64,000 nucleotides of DNA from Streptomyces sp. S.PNR 29. Lineage in GTDB: Bacteria > Actinomycetota > Actinomycetes > Streptomycetales > Streptomycetaceae. The DNA is taken from assembly GCF_030386795.1 (NCBI RefSeq), contig NZ_JANUQM010000007.1:1-64000 (forward strand), read 5' to 3'. Positions 42,182-49,522 of the stretch are shown one piece after another. The position numbers and the translations under genes are program-made. The stretch's first letter is position 1, and every line of letters begins with the position of its first letter. The notes beneath the pieces are model-generated. The model ran no database searches. It was not told the DNA's origin and saw only the letters and a list, made by a program, of their open reading frames with translations.

Positions 42182-42520
42182 CTAACGTCCCCGGTCGAGC
42201 CGTCCGCGTACGTAACGGTGCACCCGCTCGTAGCCGAGGAGTTGGCCCTGGAGGTCCAGGGTGACCCGGTAGGTCGCCAGGATGGTCATGGTGTCGGGGA
42301 CCCGCTCCAGCTCCACGACCTCCACGTCGGCCGTCCAGCCGTCCTGTGCCGGGCGGAGGGCGGAGACGGCCTCCGGTGTGGTGCCGAGCAGCTCGGCGAG
42401 CTGGGCCGCCGCGCCGCGCATGGCCTGGGCCGCACTCACACGGCCGGAGGGGACCGCGGGGCTTCCGGCCGGGTCAGGGGAGGTCGTCGTCTCCGGGACG
42501 TCGGGGTCGGTGCTCGTCAT
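42182..42520 (-). CDS. gvpO: Gas vesicle protein GvpO
   Basis: A 112-residue protein with an acidic, Pro/Thr-rich N-terminus and the GvpO domain: AAAQLAELLGTTPEAVSALR, then GWTADVEVVELERVPDTMTI and YRVTLDLQGQLLGYERVHRY. It is the first gene of the cluster, as in S. coelicolor. GvpO has been linked to gvp expression and assembly in haloarchaea. It is divergent from a transglutaminase-like gene. Confidence 0.9.
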   Translation of the reverse strand: MTSTDPDVPETTTSPDPAGSPAVPSGRVSAAQAMRGAAAQLAELLGTTPEAVSALRPAQDGWTADVEVVELERVPDTMTILATYRVTLDLQGQLLGYERVHRYVRGRLDRGR

Positions 42521-42640
42521 GGTCCTACCGTGCCAACTCCGCCGCTCGCGTGGGAAGCGAATCGGCCAATGAGGCCTCGGACGCCACCGCGTTCCGCCGG
42601 CTTGACCTTGCCCCTGGGGCAGACCCGAGTGTCCGGGGGC

Positions 42641-43489
42641 ATGGACTTCCTGACGCAGACGCCGTACAGCGACCCGGGCGGCCTGGACACGAGCGGACTG
42701 CCGCATGACGTCTCCGAGCTCGCCCGGACCGTGCGGGACCTGGTCATCCATCGGGGGGAGGGCCGGTTCTTCGACTACCTCGTCCCCGAGCAGCGGCTGC
42801 ACGAGGACGCCGAGTCGCGGTACGTCACCGGGATGCTCCGGATCCTGCGGGAGCGCGGGGACGGGCCGCTGACCCGGGCGCGGCCGCCCGAGGAGCGGTT
42901 CGTGGGCACGTGCCGGGACTTCTCGCTGCTGCTCTGCTCGCTGCTGCGGGCCACGGGGACGCCCGCACGGCTGCGCTGCGGTTTCGCCGCGTACTTCGTC
43001 GACGGCTTCCACGAGGACCACTGGGTCACCGAGTACCGGTCGCCGGACGGGGGTTGGCGGTTGGCCGACGCGCAGGTCCATCACGGGTACGACATCCCGT
43101 TCGACCCCGTGGACGTGCCGCGGGACCGCTTCCTCGTCGCCCAGGACGCCTGGCGGGCCTGCCGGGAGGGGCGGGCCGACCCGGAGACGTTCGGCCTCAG
43201 CGGCGTGGAGGAGTTCCGGGGGCTGTGGTTCGTACGCGGCAACGTCATCCGCGATCTGGCCGCCCTGAACGGCGTGGAGCTGCTCCCCTGGGACGGCTGG
43301 GGCCCTGCGTTCCTCGGCCGCGCGCCGCTCACCGAGGAGGACCTCGCGGCGGCCGACGCGGCGGCCGCGGCCCGCTCCGAGGACGAGTGGCGGCGGCTGT
43401 CCGAGGATCCGCGGCTGGCCGTACCGGCCGAGATCGTCTCGTACGCGCCCTACCTCGGAGCCCGGAAGGTCACTCTTCCCCTGGGCTGA
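42641..43489 (+). CDS. Transglutaminase-like superfamily protein
   Basis: A 282-residue protein with a transglutaminase/protease-like fold. The triad appears as Cys in GTCRDFSLLLCSLLRATGTP, His in EDHWVTEYRSPDGGW and Asp in RLADAQVHHGYDIPFDP. No signal peptide is seen, so it is intracellular. ATG 42641 follows GGGGGC. It is divergent from gvpO, and its 3' end overlaps a convergent small gene by 20 bp. The substrate is unknown; peptide cleavage or cross-linking are options. Confidence 0.82.
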   Translation: MDFLTQTPYSDPGGLDTSGLPHDVSELARTVRDLVIHRGEGRFFDYLVPEQRLHEDAESRYVTGMLRILRERGDGPLTRARPPEERFVGTCRDFSLLLCSLLRATGTPARLRCGFAAYFVDGFHEDHWVTEYRSPDGGWRLADAQVHHGYDIPFDPVDVPRDRFLVAQDAWRACREGRADPETFGLSGVEEFRGLWFVRGNVIRDLAALNGVELLPWDGWGPAFLGRAPLTEEDLAAADAAAAARSEDEWRRLSEDPRLAVPAEIVSYAPYLGARKVTLPLG

Positions 43490-43844
43490 AGGGCGTTCCC
43501 TGGTGGAAGTACAGCAGCCAGCAGTTCTCCGTCCGCCGCCACAGTGAACTGCGGTGCACCCGGCGCCCGTTGTTCTCCGTGTCGAAGGTCAGGTGGACGA
43601 GGTCCGGGGCGAGCTGGACGCCCCTCATCCCCGAGGTGACCGGGGGCCGGACGCCGGGCTGGGCCGTCTCGGCCAGCATGGTGATGATCGAGGCCCGGTC
43701 CCAGCGCCGTCCGGACGCGCCGAACTCGTGGAAGTCCGGGTGCAGCAGCGCCCCGACCAGCTCCGGCGCGCGGCGCACTTCGGGGTCGAGCAGCTTCAAC
43801 TCCCCCTCGATGGCGGCCTCGACGGCCGGACCGCGCTCAGGCAC
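43470..43844 (-). CDS. NTF2-like DUF4440 protein
   Basis: A 124-residue NTF2-superfamily protein: VEAAIEGELKLLDPEVRRAP, LLHPDFHEFGASGRRWDR and RRTENCWLLYFHQGTPFSP. The W-x-LLYFHQGTP ending is typical of the DUF4440 group in actinomycetes. Function unknown. It overlaps the DUF1697 gene by 8 bp upstream and is convergent with the transglutaminase gene. Confidence 0.78.
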   Translation of the reverse strand: MPERGPAVEAAIEGELKLLDPEVRRAPELVGALLHPDFHEFGASGRRWDRASIITMLAETAQPGVRPPVTSGMRGVQLAPDLVHLTFDTENNGRRVHRSSLWRRTENCWLLYFHQGTPFSPGEE

Positions 43845-44385
43845 GGGTCAGCTCCACGAGTTTGACGACGGTGTTCCAGTTGCGCGTGGTGGCGATCAGA
43901 CCCTTGGTGATGCGGGGCCTGGCCAGCTGCTCGGCGAGCTTGGAGCGGCCCAGTCCGTTCGGCGCGTACAGATAGAGCGCGCGGTCACCGAGCCGGAACT
44001 CCTCGGGGAGGAAGGCGGCCTGGTCGATCTCCGCGAACCGCTCCGCGTCGACGGGCCCGGAGAAGTACGTGACGTGCAGCTGCCGGGCCTCCAGCTCGGC
44101 GGCCGGGAACGGGCACGCCTCGGCGACCGCCTTCAGATACGCGTGGTCCCGCACGATCACGTCCACCCCGAAGCCGAACCGCTTCTCGATGGCGCCCCTC
44201 AACTCGGCCGCCAGGGACTCCTCGTCCCCGTGGTCGGAGGTGAACACGGCCTGCCCGCTCTGCAGATAGGTGCGTACGGCGTCGTGACCGAGGCCCTCCA
44301 TGAGCGTGCGCAGGTCGGCCATCGGGACCTTCTTGGCCCCGCCCACATTGATCCCGCGCAGCAGCGCCGCATACGTCGTCGTCAT
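43837..44385 (-). CDS. DUF1697 family protein
   Basis: A 182-residue protein starting MTTTYAALLRGINVGGAKKV, the unmistakable DUF1697 beginning. It continues with MADLRTLMEGLGHDAVRTYL, QSGQAVFTS and RNWNTVVKLVELTRA, all family signatures. ATG 44385 is preferred over a longer frame. The biochemical role is unknown. An exceptionally stable hairpin begins 15 bp upstream of its ATG. Confidence 0.9.
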   Translation of the reverse strand: MTTTYAALLRGINVGGAKKVPMADLRTLMEGLGHDAVRTYLQSGQAVFTSDHGDEESLAAELRGAIEKRFGFGVDVIVRDHAYLKAVAEACPFPAAELEARQLHVTYFSGPVDAERFAEIDQAAFLPEEFRLGDRALYLYAPNGLGRSKLAEQLARPRITKGLIATTRNWNTVVKLVELTRA

Positions 44386-44399
44386 CCGCTCACCATAGA

Positions 44400-44438
44400 G
44401 CGGCCGTCGTGCCCCGTGGGGGTGGGCACGACGGCCGC
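44400..44438. terminator. 15-bp perfect hairpin next to the DUF1697 start
   Basis: Arms GCGGCCGTCGTGCCC and GGGCACGACGGCCGC flank a 9-nt loop. It looks like a terminator but lies immediately upstream of the minus-strand DUF1697 ATG and far upstream of the plus-strand MMPL gene. It may end read-through into DUF1697 or form a 5'-UTR structure. Confidence 0.55.
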
Positions 44439-44528
44439 GTCCGCACGGGGCGGACTTCGCGAAACTCTGGCCGATGCGGCGGGCGTGGATCAACCGCTAC
44501 ACGCTTCTGTGACTCATTCAACAAGACT

Positions 44529-44551
44529 TTGTCATAACAAATGTCACAACA
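44529..44551. promoter_or_regulatory. AT-rich paired inverted repeats upstream of MMPL
   Basis: TTGTCATAACAA (TTGT/ACAA) is followed after 1 nt by TGTCACAACA (TGT/ACA). The two sites are 13 bp apart, roughly one helical turn, within a strikingly AT-rich patch. This looks like a MarR- or TetR-type double operator over the promoter of the MMPL transporter gene. Confidence 0.45.
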
Positions 44552-44740
44552 AATGGTGGCCCTCATAGATGTAAGGGGCCTCTTCGTCCCCAGTGGGGAG
44601 AAGGCGGGGTCCAGAGGGATGATTCGCGCCGTCGGCACGTCACCGGGCAGCACGAGGAGATGCCTTTATCCGCCCCATACCTTCGAAGTGAAGGGGGGCG
44701 GCAGGGGGCCGCCGCCGTGCACGAGGGGGGAAAGCCGGTC

Positions 44741-46987
44741 ATGGGGAACGGAGAATCGCGGGTGCGCGGCATCGCCGCGCGGGCCGGCGGCTGGAGCGCC
44801 CGGCACCGGTGGGGGGCCGTCGGCATCTGGGTGCTGTTCGTCGTCCTGGCGATGGGGCTCGGTTCGGCGGCGGGCCGGGTCGACGTCAAGGACAGCGACC
44901 AGCTGAAGGGGGAGACACACACCGCCGCGGAGATCATCGAGGACGCGGGGATCGACGAGCCGGCCGGTGAGACCGTGCTGATCCAGGCGAAGGACGGTGC
45001 CATGAAGGCCACCGACGCCGAGTTCAGGGCCGGCGTCGCCGCGGTCGTCCGGGCGGTGGAGGCAACCGGCGAGGTCACGGACGTGACGTCGCCGTACGAG
45101 ACCCACACGATCTCGAAGGACGGCCGCAGCGCGCTGGTCCAGTTCGACATGCGGGGCGAGGCGGACACCGCGGGCGAGCGGGTGGAGCCGGTACTGAAGG
45201 CCGTCGAGGAGGTCCAGAAGGACCACGAGGCACTGCGGATCGAGGAGATCGGCGGCGCCAGCATGATGAAGACGTTCGCCGACGCCTTCGGGGACGACTT
45301 CCAGAAGGCCGAGTACTCCGCGGTACCGGTGGCCTTCGGCATTCTGCTCATCGCCTTCGGGGCGCTGGTGGCCGCGCTGCTGCCGGTGGCGCTGGCGATC
45401 ACCGCGATCATGGCGACGATGGGCCTGATGGGTGTCGTCAGCCATGCGGTGCCGATGACCGACGCCGCGAACTCCGTGATGCTGCTGGTCGGCATGGCGG
45501 TCGGTGTCGACTACTGCCTGTTCTATCTGCGCCGCGAGCGCGAGGAGCGCGCCGCCGGCCGGGACGCGCGGACGGCCCTCGGGATCGCCGCCGCCACCAG
45601 TGGCCGTGCGATCGTCGTCTCCGGCGTCACGGTGTGCGTGGCCATGGCGGGCATGCTGTTCACCGGGCTCGCCGAGTTCGAGGCGATGGGCCTGGCCTCG
45701 CTGATGGTGGTGGCGGTCGCCATGGTCGGCTCCGTGACGGTGCTGCCGGCGCTGCTGTCCCTGCTGGGCGAGCGGGTCGACAAGGGCCGCCTGCCGTTCC
45801 GGCGCCGGCGCGGGACCAGCGGCCCCGCCGACAGCCGGTTCTGGACGGCCGTACTGCGGCGCGTGCTCGCCAGGCCGGTCCTGTCGGTCGTCGTGGCGAC
45901 CGGTGCGTTGCTGGCGGTCGCCGCCCCCGCGCTCGGCATGAAGACGCAGCAGCTGACCCTGGACCAGGAGTTCGGCGACTCGCTGCCCATCGTCCAGACG
46001 TACAACCGGCTGAACGAGGCCTTCCCGGGTGGCTCCGAACCGGCTGAGGTGGTCGTCAGGGCGGACGACATCAACGCGCCCGAGGTGAAGAACGCGCTGG
46101 CGCGGTTCAAGGAGCAGGCGATCAGCTCGGGCGCCTCGCGCGGGCCGGTCGAGATCAAGTTGCACGACGCGCAGAACGTGGCCTTCGTGTACGTCCCGCT
46201 GGTCGGCGGCTCCGACCTCGACCGGGCGGGTGCGAGCCTGGGCAAGCTGCGCGACGAGGTGCGGCCCGCCACGCTCGGCAAGGTCGACGGTGTCGAGGCG
46301 CCGATCACCGGGCAGGTCGCGGGCTCGAAGGACTTCAACGACCAACTGGCCGGAGCCGTCGTCCCGGTCTTCGCGTTCGTCGTGGTCTTCGCCTTCCTGC
46401 TGATGCTGCTGTCGTTCCGCTCCCTGACGGTGGCGATCACGTCGATCGCGCTGAACCTGCTGTCGGTGGGCGCGGCGTACGGCATCCTCGTCGCCGTCTT
46501 CCAGCACGGCTGGGGCGCGTCACTGGTGGGCGCGGAGGGCGTCGGCGCCATCATCACCTGGCTGCCGCTGTTCCTGTTCGTGATCCTGTTCGGCCTGTCG
46601 ATGGACTACCACGTGTTCGTGGTCTCACGGATCCGCGAGGCGCGTCTGAGGGGCCGTACGACGAAGGACGCGATCCACCACGGGGTGGTGACCACGGCGG
46701 GCGTCGTGACGAGTGCCGCGGTCATCATGGTCGCCGTGTTCGCGATCTTCGGAACGCTGTCGATGCAGTCGATGAAGCAGATGGGCGTCGGCCTCGCGGC
46801 CGCGGTGCTCATCGACGCGACGATCATCCGTGGCGTGCTGCTGCCGGCGGTGATGGCGCTGCTCGGGGAGCGCAACTGGTACCTGCCGAAGTGGCTGCAC
46901 CGGCTGCCGGACCTGACCCACGACGAGTCACCGGAGGCCGTGGCGCCCGCGATGCGGGACGACGAGGGTGCGCCGTTGCGGGTCTGA
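44741..46987 (+). CDS. MMPL-family RND transporter
   Basis: A 748-residue membrane transporter of the MmpL/HpnN type. Two repeats each have one N-terminal helix, a large extracytoplasmic loop and five helices. Signature segments are VGMAVGVDYCLFYLRREREE and FGLSMDYHVFVVSRIREARL, the paired D-Y proton-relay motifs. It probably exports lipids or drugs using proton motive force. ATG 44741 (MGNGESRVRG) is chosen; earlier in-frame starts add low-complexity sequence. It has an AT-rich operator-like region upstream and a terminator after. Confidence 0.88.
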   Translation: MGNGESRVRGIAARAGGWSARHRWGAVGIWVLFVVLAMGLGSAAGRVDVKDSDQLKGETHTAAEIIEDAGIDEPAGETVLIQAKDGAMKATDAEFRAGVAAVVRAVEATGEVTDVTSPYETHTISKDGRSALVQFDMRGEADTAGERVEPVLKAVEEVQKDHEALRIEEIGGASMMKTFADAFGDDFQKAEYSAVPVAFGILLIAFGALVAALLPVALAITAIMATMGLMGVVSHAVPMTDAANSVMLLVGMAVGVDYCLFYLRREREERAAGRDARTALGIAAATSGRAIVVSGVTVCVAMAGMLFTGLAEFEAMGLASLMVVAVAMVGSVTVLPALLSLLGERVDKGRLPFRRRRGTSGPADSRFWTAVLRRVLARPVLSVVVATGALLAVAAPALGMKTQQLTLDQEFGDSLPIVQTYNRLNEAFPGGSEPAEVVVRADDINAPEVKNALARFKEQAISSGASRGPVEIKLHDAQNVAFVYVPLVGGSDLDRAGASLGKLRDEVRPATLGKVDGVEAPITGQVAGSKDFNDQLAGAVVPVFAFVVVFAFLLMLLSFRSLTVAITSIALNLLSVGAAYGILVAVFQHGWGASLVGAEGVGAIITWLPLFLFVILFGLSMDYHVFVVSRIREARLRGRTTKDAIHHGVVTTAGVVTSAAVIMVAVFAIFGTLSMQSMKQMGVGLAAAVLIDATIIRGVLLPAVMALLGERNWYLPKWLHRLPDLTHDESPEAVAPAMRDDEGAPLRV

Positions 46988-47006
46988 CCTGCTTCCGTCC
47001 ACCGGG

Positions 47007-47036
47007 GGCCCGTCGGTTCCGGGGAACCGACGGGCC
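47007..47036. terminator. Bidirectional terminator between MMPL and mgt
   Basis: Perfect 14-bp arms GGCCCGTCGGTTCC and GGAACCGACGGGCC with a 2-nt spacer sit between the convergent stops at 46987 and 47051. Confidence 0.8.
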
Positions 47037-47050
47037 TTCGCTCGTGCTGT

Positions 47051-48244
47051 TCAGGCGGGCAGTTCGGCCTCGATGAGATCGGCCGCCCGTCGTGTGCCGC
47101 CCTCCTGGGCCATACCGGCCTGGATCTCCTTCAGCCGCCCGGCGACCTCGGGGTCGTCGACGAGCGCGAGGGCCGTGGCACGCAACGTCTCGGCGGTGGC
47201 CTGCTCCGTGGGGACCTGGCGGGCGACGCCGAGGGCCTGGAGCATGTCCGCGTTGCCGAACTGGTCCACGGCCTGCGGTACGGCGATCATCGGCGTGGCG
47301 GTGGCCAGCCCCTCCTGGCTGCCGCCCGCACCGGCGTGCGTGACGAACAGGTCGGCCTGCTTCAGCACGGTCAGCTGCGGAACCCAGGAGCGCACTTCGA
47401 CGTTCGCCGGTACGTCCCCGAGTTCGGCGGGGTCGACGTGCTTGCCGATCTGCAGCACCAGATGCCAGCCCGGCAGGTCGCCGAACGCCTTGACGCACTC
47501 CCGGTAGAAGTCCGGCCGCTGGGTGAAGGCCGACCCGAGCGAGACGAGCACGACCTTCTCGGCGCCGGCGGGCCGCTCCCAGTGCCCCTCTGCGGTGCGG
47601 TCGCCCTGGCAGGCGCCGACGAAGGTGTACACGGACTCGTCGACCCGGTCGGCGTTCGGCTGCAGCGCCCTGGGGATCAGGACGAGGGACCGGGCGGGAC
47701 GGGCGGTGAACCGGTCGGGGTGGTCCGTGATGCCGTTCTCCTCCAGCCAGGCCTGGAAGCAGGCGTAGTAGGCACGGCCCCGCTCGGTCTGCTTCGGCTC
47801 GGCCCACAGCGGTTCGAGCGCCTCCTCCTCGTAGCCCTCCCAGGCGACGAGGTTGGGGGAGAGCGAGACCGCGGGCACGCCCCAGCGGTGCGCCAGGACG
47901 CGGGCCGGGTAGGAGGTGATGTCGTGCAGGACGAGGTCGGGCTCGTCCCCCTGGTACGCCTCGATGAGCTGCGGCAGCGCCTGGATCGCGTCGTCGAGAA
48001 AGGGCTCCACGTTGTCCAGCAGGGTGCTCCCCCAGTCCTCCGGGGGGTCCTCGGGCGAGGGCAGCGTCGAGTTCCAGAGCATCACCTCGGCGCCGGTCTC
48101 GGCCACCTTCTCGGCGAGCGCCGGTGGGATCGCGTATGTGACCCGGTGTCCGCGCGCGACGAGTTCGCGGATCACTTCGAGGCTGGGGTTCACGTGGCCG
48201 TGCGCGGCGATGGAGAACATGGCGATGTGAGCGGGACTGGTCAT
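47051..48244 (-). CDS. mgt: Macrolide-inactivating glycosyltransferase
   Basis: UDP-sugar-dependent GT1 glycosyltransferase of 397 residues, Mgt/OleD/OleI family, which inactivates macrolides by glycosylating the desosamine 2'-OH. N-terminal IAMFSIAAHGHVNPSLEVIR has the acceptor-side His. The donor-binding region is VEVRSWVPQLTVLKQADLFV followed by THAGAGGSQEGLATATPMIA, and later QAVDQFGNADML. It lies 60 bp downstream of an Erm methyltransferase, the same order as lrm-mgt of S. lividans. A terminator separates it from MMPL. Resistance role is inferred from family and context. Confidence 0.9.
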   Translation of the reverse strand: MTSPAHIAMFSIAAHGHVNPSLEVIRELVARGHRVTYAIPPALAEKVAETGAEVMLWNSTLPSPEDPPEDWGSTLLDNVEPFLDDAIQALPQLIEAYQGDEPDLVLHDITSYPARVLAHRWGVPAVSLSPNLVAWEGYEEEALEPLWAEPKQTERGRAYYACFQAWLEENGITDHPDRFTARPARSLVLIPRALQPNADRVDESVYTFVGACQGDRTAEGHWERPAGAEKVVLVSLGSAFTQRPDFYRECVKAFGDLPGWHLVLQIGKHVDPAELGDVPANVEVRSWVPQLTVLKQADLFVTHAGAGGSQEGLATATPMIAVPQAVDQFGNADMLQALGVARQVPTEQATAETLRATALALVDDPEVAGRLKEIQAGMAQEGGTRRAADLIEAELPA

Positions 48245-48304
48245 GCGAGGGACAGTAGGCGAGACGAGACGTCTCGTGCAACTTGTTTATGCCGTGACAC
48301 TCGG

Positions 48305-49087
48305 TCAAGCCACCGTCAGCGCCTGGTGCAGGAGCAGCCACCGCTCCGGCGCGACCGCACCGACCAGCACATCCGCCTCCAGGCGTGCGGCACGGAACGC
48401 CGCGTCCACCCGGCGCCTAGGGTGAGCCCGGCGCAGCGAGGCGTGCAGCGAGCCGCCCACACCGGAGAAGCCGAGTTCGACCAGGGCGCACCAGCCGGCG
48501 TACCCGGCGGCGTCGAGCAGGGGGCTGCGGCGGCGCTCGATGCGGACGATCCCGGCGTCCACGCCGGGTGCGGGACGGAAGCTGCGCCGGCCGACCCGTC
48601 CCAGCAGCCGCCACTCGTAGCGGGGCCAGGTCCTGACCGTCAGCAGGGTCCAGCCGCCGTAGTCACCGGTGCGCTTGCGGGCGTATTCGAGCTGGGTGAG
48701 GAGCGTGGCGTCGGTGAGGGCGGGGGCCTTCAGGCACCAGTCGACGATGGCGGCGGTACGCGAGAAGGGCACGTTGCCGGCGACGGAGAACGGCGTGCGC
48801 GGGGGCCGTGCGGCGAGGAAGTCCCCGGCGGTCACCCGGACTTGGGGGACGCCCGAGAAGCGGGCGCGCAGCCCGGGCACGAGCCGCGGGTCGATCTCAT
48901 AGGCGATCAGTTTCCGGCAGCGGGGGGCGAGTGTCTCGGTCAACGCGCCCTTGCCCGCACCGACTTCGAGCAGCAGGGGTGCGGCGCGGCCGTCCGGGAC
49001 GGCCAGTCGGGCGAAGCGTGCGGTGGCGGCGCGGTCGGCGAGGAAGTGCTGCGAGAGCGCGCGGGAGCGAGGGGTGGGGCGGGCCAT
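48305..49087 (-). CDS. erm: 23S rRNA (adenine-N6) methyltransferase, Erm family
   Basis: A 260-residue SAM-dependent methyltransferase that modifies 23S rRNA A2058, giving macrolide resistance. It has N-terminal RALSQHFLADRAATARFARL (Q-x-F), SAM motif I LLEVGAGKGALTETLA, acidic LIAYEIDPRLVPGLRARF, and catalytic motif IV AGNVPFSRTA (N-x-P-F). It is closest in context to lrm (ermO) of S. lividans. A leader ORF and a stable hairpin adjoining the AAGGA ribosome site lie upstream, pointing to translational attenuation. mgt follows. Confidence 0.92.
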   Translation of the reverse strand: MARPTPRSRALSQHFLADRAATARFARLAVPDGRAAPLLLEVGAGKGALTETLAPRCRKLIAYEIDPRLVPGLRARFSGVPQVRVTAGDFLAARPPRTPFSVAGNVPFSRTAAIVDWCLKAPALTDATLLTQLEYARKRTGDYGGWTLLTVRTWPRYEWRLLGRVGRRSFRPAPGVDAGIVRIERRRSPLLDAAGYAGWCALVELGFSGVGGSLHASLRRAHPRRRVDAAFRAARLEADVLVGAVAPERWLLLHQALTVA

Positions 49088-49100
49088 GGCCAGCGGTCCT

Positions 49101-49151
49101 TGTCTTCCGTGAGGGGGAAAGAGGGCAGCCGAAGGCCCTGACCGGAAGACA
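49101..49151 (-). promoter_or_regulatory. Hairpin adjoining the erm ribosome site
   Basis: Arms TGTCTTCCG and CGGAAGACA (9 bp) enclose an inner AGGGC/GCCCT hairpin. On the erm transcript the 3' arm ends directly beside the AAGGA Shine-Dalgarno (about 49095-49099) and 14 nt from the ATG. Such a structure can hide the ribosome site until a stalled ribosome on the leader rearranges it. Confidence 0.5.
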
Positions 49152-49193
49152 GAAGGTGACGTGAGAAGCGGAGGCGTACCCGGCCGCGAGGAA

Positions 49194-49307
49194 TCAGCGG
49201 GCGGGGGTCCCCGGGCCGGTCAGGGCACCGGGGCCGCGGCGCATCCGGACGGAATGCGTGCAGCCCCGGCCGTGACCGGAGATGGAGATCGCGTTGTTCG
49301 CTGCCAC
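49194..49307 (-). CDS. Candidate erm leader peptide
   Basis: A 37-codon GTG-started ORF beginning MAANNAISISGHGRG and ending before the hairpin that precedes erm. Its length and position suit a macrolide-responsive stalling leader. The hydrophobic A-I-S-I-S stretch near codons 6-10 could be the stall region. No strong ribosome site is seen, so it may be leaderless. It was identified by position; it is not recognised as a published leader. Confidence 0.45.
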   Translation of the reverse strand: MAANNAISISGHGRGCTHSVRMRRGPGALTGPGTPAR

Positions 49308-49384
49308 GAGAGGCACGTTAGGCGGGGCCCGGAGCGACGGGCAACAGGTTTTCCCGGGGCTCGGCTTCCGGGGGCCGCGCGGTG

Positions 49385-49500
49385 CCGGACGTCGGCCATC
49401 AGCTTGTCCGGCAGCGCGATGAGCCGGGTGCGTTCGCGTTCCGGCAGCCCATCGACGAGCCGTGCTTCCCGGAGACGCTCGCTTTCACCACGCGGTAGCG
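49385..49500 (-). pseudogene. Possible MarR-family C-terminal remnant
   Basis: A start-less minus-strand frame reads GESERLREARLVDGLPERER followed by TRLIALPDKLMADVRH. This resembles the final helix of MarR regulators (LP-x-E-x-R-x-x-L-x-x-L-x-x-L-M-x-x-V-R). No winged-helix core is present. It fits a regulator lost by deletion between the erm and sugar-importer loci; the match is short. Confidence 0.3.
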
Positions 49501-49522
49501 CCCGCCGGTCCGTGCGGACAGC

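Noticed and set aside
44666..46507. Large minus-strand frame opposite the MMPL gene
   Set aside because: His/Asp/Arg-rich composition typical of an antisense shadow of a membrane protein; no recognised motif.
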